From: Desulfitibacter sp. BRH_c19
GTDB taxonomy: Bacteria > Bacillota > DSM-16504 > Desulfitibacterales > Desulfitibacteraceae
Length of the DNA stretch: 64,000 bases
Direction of reading: 5' to 3'
Assembly (NCBI GenBank): GCA_001515945.1
Contig: LOER01000016.1
Span: 62,001 to 126,000 of the forward strand
Positions 54,614 through 64,000 of the stretch are shown here, in pieces (the stretch's first letter is position 1; the number at the start of each line of letters is the position of its first letter). The position numbers and the translations under genes were made by a program. Below the pieces are notes generated by a model. That model was not told the DNA's origin. It made no database searches and was given only the letters and a program-made list of their open reading frames with translations.

Positions 54614-56273
54614 ATACTTCCATCAATATTGGTAATATCATTGGTCTTCTACGTGTTTTTTCATACAAGAATTTACTTAGAACATCTTTAACACTTGATT
54701 TTATTGATGACCACTCGGTGATGTTCTTCTGCCCACATTTTTCTAAGCATTGTTTTACTCTTTCTTTAGCCTCATCCATCAACTCTTCTGATTCTCGTAC
54801 ATAAACAAACCCTCTTGAAACAATATCTGGGCCAACAATAACTTTTCCGGTTTTTTTATCTAGGGTTACCACCATTATTAAAATGCCATCCTGTGACAAC
54901 TGCTTTCTGTCACGTAAAACAATGTTTCCTACGTCCCCTACACCTAAACCATCAACTAAAATTCTCCCGGCTTGAATTCTACCTTTCACACAACTTGTTT
55001 TTTTATCAAAGTTTATTATCTGTCCATTCTCAAGTACGAAGATGTTTTCTTCTGGAATTCCAACAGTTTTTGCAATTTCAGCATGCTTTATTAGCATACT
55101 ATACTCACCGTGAATGGGTATAAAGTACTTTGGTTTTACAAGGTTAATCATTAATTTTAAGTCTTCTTGACTAGCGTGTCCAGAAACATGTATGCCTGAA
55201 ATAGCTTCATGTATTACATCAGCACCAGCTTTATATAATTGGTCAATTACACGTGCGACAGTCTTTTCATTTCCAGGAATAGGAGTTGCTGATATTATTA
55301 CTGTATCTCCTGGCATAATTTCCAAACGTCTATGATCATGCATTGCAATTCTAGTTAAAGCTGACATTGGCTCTCCCTGACTTCCCGTAGTAATAATAAC
55401 TACCTCATCTAAAGGAAGGTTTGCTACTTCATCAATATCAATTAGTGTATTATCAGGAATGTCAAGATAACCAAGTTCATGTGCAACAGTTACCACATTC
55501 ACCATACTTCTACCAACTACTGCTACTTTTCGCCCATAGTTTGATGCAGTTGAAATTACTTGTTGAAGGCGATGAACATGGGAAGCGAAGGATGCGACTA
55601 AAATTCTTCCCTTGGAATTTCTAAATATATCATCAAAGGTTTGACCAACAGCTTTCTCAGACATTGTATATCCTGGTCTTTGAGCGTTAGTACTATCGGA
55701 AAGCATTACAAGTACTCCCTTTTCTCCGATTTGTGATAACCTTGCAAAGTCCATAACATCTCCATCAACTGGTGTATGGTCAACCTTAAAATCTCCAGTA
55801 TGCAAAATAGTACCCACAGAGGTATGTATTGCTAAACCTACTGCATCTGCTATACTATGACTTACTCTAAAAAACTCAATGTTAAATGTTCCAATTTGGA
55901 TAGTATCCCGTGGTTTTATAACCTGTAATTTGGCATTGCTTAGACCATTTTCCTTAAGTTTTGTTTTAACTAAACCTAATGTTAATTTTGTACCGTATAC
56001 TGGCACATCTAATTCTTTAAGTACATATGGTAATGCACCTATATGATCTTCGTGCCCGTGTGTAAGAACAATACCTTTAACCTTGTCCTTATTCTCTATT
56101 AAATAGGTAAAATCAGGTATTACAACATCTACACCTAACATCTCATCCTCTGGGAAGGTTAATCCTGCATCAATAACTACTATCTGACCATTATATTGTA
56201 TAACCCACATATTCTTTCCAACCTCACCCAATCCGCCTAGTGGAATTATATTTAGTTTTTTTTCATCTATCAT
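54612..56273 (-). CDS. Ribonuclease J
   Basis: A 553-aa metallo-beta-lactamase/beta-CASP ribonuclease with 5'-3' exo- and endonuclease activity. HGHEDH motif (H72-H77, LTHGHEDHIGALPY), HTGDFKVDHT, SDSTNAQRPG, and the C-terminal IPIHGEYSM beta-CASP His. ATG 56273 follows ATAGGAGGTG; the upstream frame is 40 codons longer without a site. It sits next to tepA and downstream of dapA as in Bacillus rnjB (ymfA), so it may be RNase J2-like or a sole J enzyme. Confidence 0.95.
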   Translation of the reverse strand: MIDEKKLNIIPLGGLGEVGKNMWVIQYNGQIVVIDAGLTFPEDEMLGVDVVIPDFTYLIENKDKVKGIVLTHGHEDHIGALPYVLKELDVPVYGTKLTLGLVKTKLKENGLSNAKLQVIKPRDTIQIGTFNIEFFRVSHSIADAVGLAIHTSVGTILHTGDFKVDHTPVDGDVMDFARLSQIGEKGVLVMLSDSTNAQRPGYTMSEKAVGQTFDDIFRNSKGRILVASFASHVHRLQQVISTASNYGRKVAVVGRSMVNVVTVAHELGYLDIPDNTLIDIDEVANLPLDEVVIITTGSQGEPMSALTRIAMHDHRRLEIMPGDTVIISATPIPGNEKTVARVIDQLYKAGADVIHEAISGIHVSGHASQEDLKLMINLVKPKYFIPIHGEYSMLIKHAEIAKTVGIPEENIFVLENGQIINFDKKTSCVKGRIQAGRILVDGLGVGDVGNIVLRDRKQLSQDGILIMVVTLDKKTGKVIVGPDIVSRGFVYVRESEELMDEAKERVKQCLEKCGQKNITEWSSIKSSVKDVLSKFLYEKTRRRPMILPILMEV

Positions 56274-56519
56274 TCTTTCACCTCCTATATTGTATAAATC
56301 CCGCTCATTACAATGACATTGAAAAAGCACTACTTCAAATAGAGTAGTGCATAGCATCAGCCGCACAACAACTCCTTTTAAGATTATACTCAAATATATC
56401 TATTTAAGCAAGTTTTAGTGGATACTACTATTATTATTTCCGGCTACAATTATTTATAAACACATATAATTACAGATGAGGTAGATATACCGCTTTCCAC
56501 TATATCTACCTCAATATAT

Positions 56520-57404
56520 TTAGATCTTAACTTTCCTAAATTTCTTTAACCTATCATAAACTATTTGTTTTTTCTGGTCATCAAGCTCTAGTAATGGTAA
56601 CCTAAGTGAGCCAGCATTAAACCCTGCCATATTGACAGCGGCCTTGACAGGTATTGGGTTTGTTGTTATAAACATAGCCTTAAATACTGGCATTAATCTA
56701 TAGTGTAATTCAGAGGCTTCCTTAACTCTGCCTTCCTTAAATAAAGCTATCATTTCTTGAATTTCTTTTCCCACCACTTGAGCAGCTACACTTATTACAC
56801 CATGACATCCAAGAGATAACATTGGTAAAGTTAAAGAATCATCTCCACTATATATTGTAAAATTTTCTGGAACAAGCATTTTTAAACTGCTTATTTGATC
56901 CATATCTCCGCAAGCTTCTTTAATACCTATTATATTATCAATTTGAGCTAATTTTACTACTGTTGAAGGTTCCAAATTAGTTACAGTTCGAGATGGAACA
57001 TTATACAATACAATAGGTAACGTTACAGCTTCAGCAATGGCTTTAAAATGGGCATATAAAGCTTCCTGAGGTGGCTTGTTGTAATATGGAACAACAAGAA
57101 GTATACCGTCCACTCCCAGTTTTTCAGCTTCCTTAGAAAGTTCAATAGAAGCTCTGGTATTATTGCCACCTGTCCCAGCCATAATTGGAGCTTTACCTTT
57201 TAAAGCGACTGTTACTTTTTCAAAAAGTTGTAATTTTTCTTTAGTTGTCAATGTAGGGGATTCTCCTGTGGTTCCGGCCAGCAAAACTGTATCTGTTCCT
57301 TCAGATATAAGTCTTTCAGCTAATTTTATTGCTTGATCATAATCTACTTCTAGCTCATTATTAAATGGTGTAACCATTGCAGTAATTACTTTTCCAAAAT
57401 TCAT
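56520..57404 (-). CDS. dapA: 4-hydroxy-tetrahydrodipicolinate synthase
   Basis: A 294-aa (beta/alpha)8 Schiff-base aldolase condensing pyruvate with aspartate semialdehyde, first step toward lysine, DAP and dipicolinate. AGTTGESPTLT (substrate Thr), LYNVPSRT (catalytic Tyr), Lys162 in GIKEACGD, YSGDD. ATG 57404 chosen because AAGG is 5 bases upstream. It ends the dap operon; the 245 bases to rnj contain no gene. Confidence 0.96.
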   Translation of the reverse strand: MNFGKVITAMVTPFNNELEVDYDQAIKLAERLISEGTDTVLLAGTTGESPTLTTKEKLQLFEKVTVALKGKAPIMAGTGGNNTRASIELSKEAEKLGVDGILLVVPYYNKPPQEALYAHFKAIAEAVTLPIVLYNVPSRTVTNLEPSTVVKLAQIDNIIGIKEACGDMDQISSLKMLVPENFTIYSGDDSLTLPMLSLGCHGVISVAAQVVGKEIQEMIALFKEGRVKEASELHYRLMPVFKAMFITTNPIPVKAAVNMAGFNAGSLRLPLLELDDQKKQIVYDRLKKFRKVKI

Positions 57405-57431
57405 TGACACCTTCTCACCACCTTGAAATTA

Positions 57432-58643
57432 TTAGATAAACTTTTTGTGCAAAGCATTAACAGCTTTCTCTAAGTCTTCCTCATCAATCAAACACCAGAT
57501 AGATGTATAAGAATCTGCTGATTGGTAGATTTTTATATTTTGTTCAGTTAAAGCTTCTACAACTTTAGCAACCACCCCTGGTATCCCAGTCATCCCAGCC
57601 CCGACTGTAGCAACTTTTGCACAACCTTCTGTTTTTTCTACTTGGATATTCAAATTCTCTAAAACCTTAACAGCCTTTTTGGCTACATCCGTTTTTACGG
57701 TAAATAATAAAATTTCAGGTAAAATATTAATAAAATCTACACTTATACCTGCTAATGCCAAAGCATTAAATACTCTCTTTGATAAAAAACTATCATCGCC
57801 TGGTACAGGTATCTTTATTTGAGTAATATTTGTAGAATGAGTAATGCCCGTAATCATTCTATCTGTAACCCGAATAGAACTTCTTTCGATGGAACCACCA
57901 TTAGCACAAATTAGAGTTCCTGGATTATTATCAAATGTACATTTTATCTTCAGTGGAATATTTTTTTGCATTGCTATCTCAACGGCTCGGGGGTGGATAA
58001 CCTTCGCACCTTCATAAGCAAGCTGACAAATTTCTGAATAGGTAACTTCTTCTAAGGTCTTAGTATCATGAACTAATCTAGGATCAGCTGTTTTTACCCC
58101 ATCTACATCTGTATATATTTCTACTGATTCAGCGTTAAGTGCCACAGCAAGGGCAGCTGCAGTAGTATCACTACCTCCTCTTCCTAAGGTAGTAATTTCT
58201 CCTTCTTCAGATAAACCTTGAAAACCTGCGACGATAACAATGCTATTTTCCTCTAATTTTTTTAGGATTTTTTTGGGCTCAATTTTTAATATTGAGGCAT
58301 TTCCATGATCAGAATCAGTAATCACACCAGCTTGCGCTCCCGATAAAAAGCAGCAAGAGTAACCCATGTTTTTTAAAGTACTTGACAAAAGCACTCCAGA
58401 TATTATCTCACCACAAGACATTACTATATCAAGCTCTCTTAAGTCTACTTCAGCACTCATTTCTTTAACTATTTCAATTAGCGTATCAGTAGCGTATGGA
58501 TCCCCTTTACGTCCGATGGCTGAAACTACAACTACCATACTAAACCCAGTTTTTTTTGCTTGAATAATTTTTTGAGCTACCATTGCTCTTTTGTCTGCTG
58601 TTGCTACAGATGTCCCACCAAATTTTTGTACTAATATTTTCAC
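57432..58643 (-). CDS. dapG: Aspartate kinase
   Basis: A 403-aa monofunctional aspartokinase. VQKFGGTSVAT (substrate Lys), GRGGSDTTAAALA, EIYTDVDGVKTADPR, then two ACT domains (265-400; FINILPEILLFTV, VGAGMTGIPGV). GTG 58643 is used (AGAGAGG 7 bases upstream), giving an MKILVQKFGG start. Position between asd and dapA as in Bacillus dapG, the DAP-sensitive isozyme. Confidence 0.94.
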   Translation of the reverse strand: MKILVQKFGGTSVATADKRAMVAQKIIQAKKTGFSMVVVVSAIGRKGDPYATDTLIEIVKEMSAEVDLRELDIVMSCGEIISGVLLSSTLKNMGYSCCFLSGAQAGVITDSDHGNASILKIEPKKILKKLEENSIVIVAGFQGLSEEGEITTLGRGGSDTTAAALAVALNAESVEIYTDVDGVKTADPRLVHDTKTLEEVTYSEICQLAYEGAKVIHPRAVEIAMQKNIPLKIKCTFDNNPGTLICANGGSIERSSIRVTDRMITGITHSTNITQIKIPVPGDDSFLSKRVFNALALAGISVDFINILPEILLFTVKTDVAKKAVKVLENLNIQVEKTEGCAKVATVGAGMTGIPGVVAKVVEALTEQNIKIYQSADSYTSIWCLIDEEDLEKAVNALHKKFI

Positions 58644-58703
58644 AATATACACCTCTCTTGACGCAAGTTTTTAGTTTTGAGAAAACTACGCCATCTGGTC
58701 AGG

Positions 58704-59708
58704 TTAAACAAGGCTTTTCTTTACTAACAACTCAGCAATTTGAACTGCATTTGTAGCAGCTCCCTTTCTTAGTTGGTCTGCTACAACCCAAAAGCTAAGT
58801 CCATTGTCAAAAGCCAAATCATTACGTATGCGCCCTATAAATACTTCATTTTTAAAAGAACAATCTATGGGCATTGGATAAATATTCTGGGATATATCAT
58901 CCAGAACAATCACCCCAGGTGCGTTACTAAAACAGTCTCTGGCCATTTCTGTAGTGATTGGTTGTTTTGTTTCAATGGTTATGGCTTCACTATGGCTACG
59001 CAATATTGGAACTCTCACAGTAGTTGCAGATATTCTAATTTCGTCGTCATGAAACATTTTTTTTGTTTCATCTACCATCTTCATTTCTTCTCTTGTATAA
59101 TCGTTTTCCATAAAACGGTCTATATGGGGAATTAAGTTGAAAGCTATTTGATGCTGAAAATTCTCTGCTTTGACTGGGTTGCCTCCTAATACCTGTTTTG
59201 TTTGAATAAGTAATTCATCCATTGCTTCTTGACCAGCACCTGATACAGCCTGATAAGTAGATACTATTACTCTTTTAATTCCTACTTTATCATAAATGGG
59301 CTTTAAAGCAACAACCATTTGTATTGTAGAGCAGTTCGGGTTTGCTATTAACCCTTTATGCCATTCCACATCCTCAGGATTAACCTCTGGAACAACTAAT
59401 GGCACATCTGTTTCTAACCTGAAGGCACTCCCGTTATCAATTACGACTGCACCCATGGAAACAGCAGATTTGGCATACTCTAAACTAGCTGCTCCTCCTG
59501 CAAAAAGGGCAAGATCTATTCCCTTAAATGATGATGTTTTAGTTTCTTCAATAATTATTTTTTCACCTTTAAAATCTATAGTTTTCCCAGCCGAGCGCTT
59601 TGTAGCCAAAAGCTTTAACGAATTAATGGGGAAATCCCTTTCCTCTAGAACTTCTAGCATGGTATTTCCAACAGCTCCTGTACCTACTAATGCTACATTA
59701 TAACCCAA
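58704..59708 (-). CDS. asd: Aspartate-semialdehyde dehydrogenase
   Basis: A 334-aa NADPH-dependent enzyme making aspartate semialdehyde. Rossmann motif VGTGAVGNTMLEVL, catalytic Cys126 in NPNCSTIQ, and QIAFNLIPHID. It starts with TTG behind AAGGAGGAG. Sixty bases upstream of dapG. Confidence 0.96.
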   Translation of the reverse strand: MGYNVALVGTGAVGNTMLEVLEERDFPINSLKLLATKRSAGKTIDFKGEKIIIEETKTSSFKGIDLALFAGGAASLEYAKSAVSMGAVVIDNGSAFRLETDVPLVVPEVNPEDVEWHKGLIANPNCSTIQMVVALKPIYDKVGIKRVIVSTYQAVSGAGQEAMDELLIQTKQVLGGNPVKAENFQHQIAFNLIPHIDRFMENDYTREEMKMVDETKKMFHDDEIRISATTVRVPILRSHSEAITIETKQPITTEMARDCFSNAPGVIVLDDISQNIYPMPIDCSFKNEVFIGRIRNDLAFDNGLSFWVVADQLRKGAATNAVQIAELLVKKSLV

Positions 59709-59732
59709 TTATACTCCTCCTTATAATCATTC

Positions 59733-60320
59733 TTATTTGTGCTGCATTAAAATTGGCTGAATTTGCCTACCTTCTAAGGCTTCAAGAACAGTATCCTTAA
59801 TGAAAGGAAAGTGAGCTACTATGGATCTCGCTTTACTTTTAGGGTTATCCTGCCCAAATGGAACAAGATAAATATTTCTTGAATTTAAAAGGATACCTAG
59901 ATTTCTTGCATTCATACTCAAACCATCATTTGTAGATATTGCAATGACAACTGGCCGTTCATTCCTGAGTTGTGCTTTTGTCGCCATTAAAACAGCAGTA
60001 TCTGTAATACCGTTAGCTAATTTTGCTAGTGTGTTTCCTGTACACGGCGCAATTATCAATATGTCTAATATCTTTTGTGGGCCTATTGGTTCTGCATCGG
60101 CAATGGTAGTAATTATCTTGTTTGAGGTGATTTGCTCCATTGTCTTTCGCCAAAATTCGGCCTTGCCAAACTTAGTGTCATTTTGAAAAGCTGTAGGGGA
60201 CATAATAGGCATTACCTTTGCCCCTTCATCGATAAGAGTTTTAATATATGGCATTGTTTGTTCAAGAGTACAAAAGGAACCTGTTACAGCAAAGCCAATA
60301 TTTAGTCCTTTAACAGACAT
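59733..60320 (-). CDS. spoVFB: Dipicolinate synthase subunit B
   Basis: A 195-aa flavoprotein-like subunit (DpaB/SpoVFB) of the enzyme that oxidises dihydrodipicolinate to dipicolinic acid in the mother cell. GFAVTGSFCTLEQTMP and IIAPCTGNTLAKLANGITDTAV match the flavoprotein fold. ATG 60320 follows GGGGGTG; its start overlaps the end of subunit A by 11 bases. Confidence 0.94.
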   Translation of the reverse strand: MSVKGLNIGFAVTGSFCTLEQTMPYIKTLIDEGAKVMPIMSPTAFQNDTKFGKAEFWRKTMEQITSNKIITTIADAEPIGPQKILDILIIAPCTGNTLAKLANGITDTAVLMATKAQLRNERPVVIAISTNDGLSMNARNLGILLNSRNIYLVPFGQDNPKSKARSIVAHFPFIKDTVLEALEGRQIQPILMQHK

Positions 60321-61242
60321 TTGTAACACCCCCTCTACCTTTGGAAATGTAATCTATTATGACTCGAGGATAAACTGTCCCCAAAATATTTCCAGCGGTA
60401 ATGGGTGCAACTCTGCCAGGTAAGCCAGGTGCTAAATATGATCTTATGCCTAGTTCGTCTGCCGCATTGTAATCAAGCCCACCTGGTGCAGAAGCTAAGT
60501 CAATTATTACACAATTCTTATTTAAAAGCTTTAATCTTTCCTTTGGCAAAATAAGTGCCGGAACAGTATTAAAAATAATATCCATTTCCTGTAGTTTTTT
60601 TTCTATATCATTTAGATCCAGTACATGGCAATTCATTTCCAAGGCCCTTGCTAATTGTTCAATATTTCTAGCTGCAACAAAAGTATTAGCACCTAGGCCT
60701 TTAAGCATCCTTGCTAAAGTAATTCCAACTCTTCCAAAACCAATCACCATACTATTACTATTATGTATAGTGATTTTAGTTAATTCCATTGCCTTTGCCA
60801 AAGCACCTTCTGCAGAAGGTATCGAGTTTAGTATAGAAAGATCATTTAATTCAGCAGTTTCAATTAAATTTAAGTTATGTTGTTCTTTCAAATCCAAAAG
60901 ATAGGGCGAAACTATACCTACTAATATTAATGTGTGGGATTTAAAAGACTTTACCACTTCCTGGGTTAATTGAAAACTATTTTTTGTAGTGGTTTTCACG
61001 AAACCTTGGTTATCTACCCCTGGTATTGGTAAAATGAATATGTCGGTTTTCTTTGCAGGCTCTATTAGATTTTGAAAAAACTGTACTCTCTTTAACTCTT
61101 TAAAGTTTAACGCTACTTCATTTCTATCAAAACCTACCAATAATAAATTTGCATTAATCTCAATTAATCTTTTGGCAAGATAGATATCTCTTTTGTCACC
61201 ATACACCATGGTGATGGTTAAGCCGTCTAAGTCTTTCCGCAA
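60310..61242 (-). CDS. spoVFA: Dipicolinate synthase subunit A
   Basis: A 310-aa NAD(P)-binding subunit (DpaA/SpoVFA). TITMVYGDKRDIYLAKRL opens it, the Rossmann motif VIGFGRVGITLARML lies near 165, and SAPGGLDYNAADELGIRS follows. It starts with TTG after GGGGGAGAAAA. Together with subunit B it diverts lysine-pathway intermediate to spore dipicolinate. Confidence 0.94.
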   Translation of the reverse strand: MRKDLDGLTITMVYGDKRDIYLAKRLIEINANLLLVGFDRNEVALNFKELKRVQFFQNLIEPAKKTDIFILPIPGVDNQGFVKTTTKNSFQLTQEVVKSFKSHTLILVGIVSPYLLDLKEQHNLNLIETAELNDLSILNSIPSAEGALAKAMELTKITIHNSNSMVIGFGRVGITLARMLKGLGANTFVAARNIEQLARALEMNCHVLDLNDIEKKLQEMDIIFNTVPALILPKERLKLLNKNCVIIDLASAPGGLDYNAADELGIRSYLAPGLPGRVAPITAGNILGTVYPRVIIDYISKGRGGVTNVC

Positions 61243-61314
61243 TTTTCTCCCCCCTTATATATCACTAATTGTCAATAATAATATATGATAGTGGGAGTAA
61301 TTCGGTGAATAGAA

Positions 61315-62088
61315 TTATAGATCCAAGACATTTTCCAAGCCATATATTAATCCCTTACATGCAACTACTTTTTTAATAGCCAAAGCAACTCCGGGCATAA
61401 AACTTGTCCTATCAAAAGAGTCGTGTTTAATTGTGAGGGTTTGTCCTTGGGCTCCAAATATAACTTGTTGATGGGCAATCAATCCTGACAACCTAATGCT
61501 GTGTACAGGCACATTATTTACTATTTTGCCCCTAGCGGCTGATTTATCATATATTAATGGAATGCTTTTTAGATTTTTAGTTATACCCTCTGCTGTTTTT
61601 AATGCGGTACCAGAAGGGGAATCAGCCTTCTTAGGGTTGTGCATTTCGATTATCTCAACTTCAGAAAAATGCTTTGCAATCTGCTTTGATATTTCCATCA
61701 TTAATACAGCACCTAATGCAAAATTTGGAGCTACTAAAACTCCCACACCTGTTTCTTCAGCTGCCACATGTATTCTATCTAAATCATTTTCCCCCAATCC
61801 TGTGGTTCCTACAACTACAGCAACCCTTTCCTTTAGTGAAATTAATGTATTATCCAACACAATCCCAGGATGAGTAAAATCTACTACCACATCTGGTTTG
61901 CTTAAACGAATGGTTTCTTGTAGATTTTGTCCAATAAAAATTTCATTTGGTAGATTATATGTACAATTATCGGAGGTATCTACAATTGACACCAGTTCTA
62001 AATCATCAGAATTTAATACCATGTGAACAACTTCTTTTCCCATTTTTCCATATGCACCTATAACTAATACTGCTATTTTTTTATCCAA
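61315..62088 (-). CDS. dapB: 4-hydroxy-tetrahydrodipicolinate reductase
   Basis: A 257-aa reductase giving tetrahydrodipicolinate. Rossmann motif VIGAYGKMGKEVV, VVDFTHPG, GTTGLGENDL, and EIIEMHNPKKADSPSGTALK with active His/Lys. It starts with TTG after GGAGAGA. First gene of the dapB-spoVFA-spoVFB-asd-dapG-dapA operon, behind a strong terminator. Confidence 0.95.
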   Translation of the reverse strand: MDKKIAVLVIGAYGKMGKEVVHMVLNSDDLELVSIVDTSDNCTYNLPNEIFIGQNLQETIRLSKPDVVVDFTHPGIVLDNTLISLKERVAVVVGTTGLGENDLDRIHVAAEETGVGVLVAPNFALGAVLMMEISKQIAKHFSEVEIIEMHNPKKADSPSGTALKTAEGITKNLKSIPLIYDKSAARGKIVNNVPVHSIRLSGLIAHQQVIFGAQGQTLTIKHDSFDRTSFMPGVALAIKKVVACKGLIYGLENVLDL

Positions 62089-62151
62089 TTTGGATCTCTC
62101 CTTTTATTACTTCAATACTTATTTTAAGCAGATTATAATATATTATCAAAA

Positions 62152-62183
62152 AGGACGATTTAAGGGTAAACTTAAATCGTCCT
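62152..62183 (-). terminator. Terminator after the ymxH gene
   Basis: AGGACGATTTAAG (62152-62164) pairs over 13 bp with CTTAAATCGTCCT (62171-62183); the - strand tail is TTTTGATA. It separates ymxH from the dap operon. Confidence 0.9.
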
Positions 62184-62289
62184 AATAATAAATTTTAAAG
62201 GTTAAGTTGTTACAAGTCAATTGATATAGCTGTTAAAATCTGTCCAAAGCTAACATTTTTCTTATTAGCAATAATTCTATTATGAATTA

Positions 62290-62556
62290 TCATGAATTAA
62301 GCTTCATTTTATGATAAGTTCTGTCTAGCTCAACAATTATTACCTGGTCACCAATCTTCTTAATAGCTTCCCATGGAATTGTAAGGGTACTTCTTTCTCC
62401 AAAAACCCTTAAAAAACCATTGGGGTTTGGCAATAAAATACTATCAACGAAACCGCTATCTCTATCTATCATTAAATCAGAATCTCCTATAGTACCAAGT
62501 CTTGCCCCATCATAAATATTTATTATTTCTTTACCTAATAAGTCACTTAGTTTCAT
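62290..62556 (-). CDS. ymxH: YlmC/YmxH-family PRC-barrel sporulation protein
   Basis: An 88-aa PRC-barrel protein (MKLSDLLGKEIINIYDGARLG, TIPWEAIKKIGDQVIIV) of the YlmC/YmxH family, encoded between mlpA/ymxG and the spoVF-dap operon in many spore-formers. Its biochemical role is unknown. Confidence 0.88.
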   Translation of the reverse strand: MKLSDLLGKEIINIYDGARLGTIGDSDLMIDRDSGFVDSILLPNPNGFLRVFGERSTLTIPWEAIKKIGDQVIIVELDRTYHKMKLNS

Positions 62557-62560
62557 TATT

Positions 62561-62893
62561 TTACCACCTCTTTGTAATTTTTTTAAATATCTTTAAAATA
62601 AATGGTTGTGCCAAAGTTAGTATAAGTGCTATTCCAGCAATAGTATCAATCTCAACGGAAACTAATTTCATTTTTGAGGGCAATTCTAACCCTAAAAAAG
62701 TAGTTAACATAAGTAAAGAGAGATACACACCTCCTGCGATTGCCACTAATTCGGCTAAAGCTTGGGAAACTGGACTAGATTTTATTTCTTCAGGAATACC
62801 AGATGCTGATGAGGTTCTTACCTTATGCTTTACTTTTTCACGGACTGCAAAGCCAATTAAAACTACTATCAGTAACAATACAAATATTTTCAT
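62561..62893 (-). CDS. Small membrane protein of unknown function
   Basis: A 110-aa protein with about three membrane helices (IFVLLLIVVLIGFAV; LVAIAGGVYLSLLMLTTFLG; IDTIAGIALILTLAQPFIL) and a basic C-terminus. It lies 4 bases before ymxH on the same strand. Family not recognised. Confidence 0.65.
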   Translation of the reverse strand: MKIFVLLLIVVLIGFAVREKVKHKVRTSSASGIPEEIKSSPVSQALAELVAIAGGVYLSLLMLTTFLGLELPSKMKLVSVEIDTIAGIALILTLAQPFILKIFKKITKRW

Positions 62894-63036
62894 ATATAGC
62901 CCCCCACAAATATACTTTCATTATCGTTTTATGATTGGATAAGCATATATATGACTAAAAATTAAACGAGTACATTGTATGCACTCGTTATAGAATCAAT
63001 TCAGATAATTAATATGATATACGACTGGTAACAAAA

Positions 63037-63477
63037 CTAAAAGCCTGTATGACCAAATCCTCCTTTGCCCCTATCAGATTTGGACAATTCATCTCCTATT
63101 TCAAAAGTAGCCTTTGCAACAGGAGAAAATACCATTTGAGCTATCCTGTCACCTCTATCTATAGAAAAGGTCTCTTGTCCATGGTTTATTATGATAACCT
63201 TAATTTCACCTCTGTAATCACTATCGATTGTACCTGGACTATTTAGTAGTGTAATTCCCCATTTTAATGCTAGTCCACTTCTAGGCCTTATTTGGGCCTC
63301 ATAACCATTTGGTATCTCAACAGATAATCCAGTAGGCACCAATGCGGTCTTGCCAGGTTCAATTGATAAGCTTTCAGTAACACAAGCATACAGATCCAAA
63401 CCTGCTGATCCAGTAGTCATGTATTCTGGAGGTGGCATGTCCTCATAGGTTAGTTTAATAGATACTTTAATCTTCAT
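63037..63477 (-). CDS. dut: dUTP diphosphatase
   Basis: A 146-aa trimeric dUTPase keeping uracil out of DNA. All five motifs: [34 protein letters not shown] and the flexible Gly-rich [13 protein letters not shown] 63477 follows GGGAGAA by 7 bases; the open frame is 7 codons longer. Confidence 0.95.
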   Translation of the reverse strand: MKIKVSIKLTYEDMPPPEYMTTGSAGLDLYACVTESLSIEPGKTALVPTGLSVEIPNGYEAQIRPRSGLALKWGITLLNSPGTIDSDYRGEIKVIIINHGQETFSIDRGDRIAQMVFSPVAKATFEIGDELSKSDRGKGGFGHTGF

Positions 63478-63517
63478 AAACAGTTCTCCCATTATCATAG
63501 TATGAAACTTCTATCAG

Positions 63518-63615
63518 TAGGTTTTCAACTGATAGTTAGCTAAACTAATCAGGAATTTAGCATCCGTTAAGACCAACTTACGCTGTGAAGTGGGGTATTA
63601 CGGATGGTTGATGCG
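63518..63615. repeat. Inverted repeats between the M16 gene and dut
   Basis: CTATCAGT/ACTGATAG (63512-63536 region) and CATCCGT/ACGGATG (about 63561-63607) form two hairpins in the short gap. The second has a long loop and no T-run; it may be a control site or weak terminator for the M16 gene. Confidence 0.3.
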
Positions 63616-63626
63616 TGACAAATTAA

Positions 63627-64000
63627 TCACTTTATATCGTTAGGTCCAACAGTTACAAGTGAATACTTGTCAAAATTATTTAAGATCTCAGTTAGCTTGT
63701 ATACATCATCCATTGAAACTTTTATTAGCTTATTTGTAACCTCTTCCGCAGTAATTATTCTACCATATGTAATCATGTTTCTCCCTAACCTGCTCATTCT
63801 GTGACTTACACTTTCCATATTAAGCAAGATGTTACCCTTTAGCTGATTTTTGGACCGCTCTAATTCAGTTAAACTTATCTCCTTACTACTTAAGCATTTA
63901 ATCTGACTATATATCTCATCTAGTATTTTTGCAGCGTTTTTAGGACCTGTTCCTGAATAGATCACAAAAAGCCCCGCATCACTAAAAACAGTCAAGTATG
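63627..64000 (-). CDS. M16 peptidase (YmxG/MlpA-like), C-terminal part
   Basis: The last 124 codons of an M16-family zinc peptidase; the frame is open to the window edge, so the catalytic HxxEH is outside. The segment TVFSDAGLFVIYSGTGPKNA and SLTELERSKNQLKGNILLNMES match the C-terminal domain of the processing peptidase-like YmxG encoded before dut/ymxH in Firmicutes. A TTG at 63993-63995 is not a real start. Confidence 0.82.
   Translation of the reverse strand, partial: YLTVFSDAGLFVIYSGTGPKNAAKILDEIYSQIKCLSSKEISLTELERSKNQLKGNILLNMESVSHRMSRLGRNMITYGRIITAEEVTNKLIKVSMDDVYKLTEILNNFDKYSLVTVGPNDIK

Noticed and set aside
58653-58703. Lysine riboswitch before dapG
   Set aside because: The gap between asd and dapG is only about 60 bases, too short for the aptamer.

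Overview
The window looks like a chromosome segment from a low-GC, Gram-positive, endospore-forming bacterium, most likely of class Clostridia. It carries sporulation genes (spoVK, spoVS, spoVFA/spoVFB for dipicolinate, a YlmC/YmxH-type gene, tepA-ylzJ). Gene neighbourhoods are Firmicute-like: miaB-mutS-mutL-miaA-hfq, lexA divergent from yneA, rny-ymdB-spoVS, and dapB-dpaA-dpaB-asd-dapG-dapA-rnjA. Shine-Dalgarno sites are strong and GTG/TTG starts are common. The sequence alone does not fix genus or species.

Layout. 1-4.2 kb: end of a MOSC-domain gene, a decayed PyrK-like fragment, a glutamate-dehydrogenase-family gene and a UvrD/PcrA-like helicase with a near-perfect sigma-A promoter. 4.2-15.5 kb is an accessory region, all + strand except one truncated integrase. 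It holds two very small genes in structured surroundings, then a 3'-truncated tyrosine recombinase facing an integron-like segment. In that segment an attC-like/attI-like site is followed by a DUF4365 gene overlapping an unknown gene, a canonical ~170-bp attC site with paired GCCTAAC/GTTAGGC ends, and a PHP-SMC-type ATPase (TrlF-like). Copies of a 15-16-bp repeat bracket this segment. Next comes a tight four-gene operon (metallophosphoesterase, degenerate thymidylate-synthase-fold protein, MazG-like pyrophosphohydrolase, radical SAM enzyme), then tag and a 640-bp region without a recognisable gene.

15.5-64 kb is core genome, almost all on the - strand. lexA and yneA share a control region with three LexA boxes. 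There follow hfq/miaA/mutL/mutS/miaB, a MoxR-VWA pair, guaB and a group of small unknown proteins. Then come an aminotransferase-PHP-dipeptidase cluster, spoVS-ymdB-rny-recA, an FtsH-like protease, pgsA-rimO-rodZ-like-ftsK, uppP, a Na/Pi cotransporter, ylzJ-tepA and rnj. Last is the diaminopimelate/dipicolinate operon, followed by ymxH, dut and the start of an M16 peptidase that runs off the right edge.

How the genes work together. The lysine/DAP operon supplies wall precursor (DAP) and spore dipicolinate from the same intermediate. mutS/mutL, recA, lexA, yneA, tag and the helicase form a repair/SOS set. The accessory region's proteins (predicted nuclease, PHP-SMC ATPase, MazG/TS-like/radical SAM/phosphoesterase) resemble conflict or defence modules. 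The best candidates for something new are the integron-like cassette segment in a spore-former and the four-gene nucleotide-chemistry operon.
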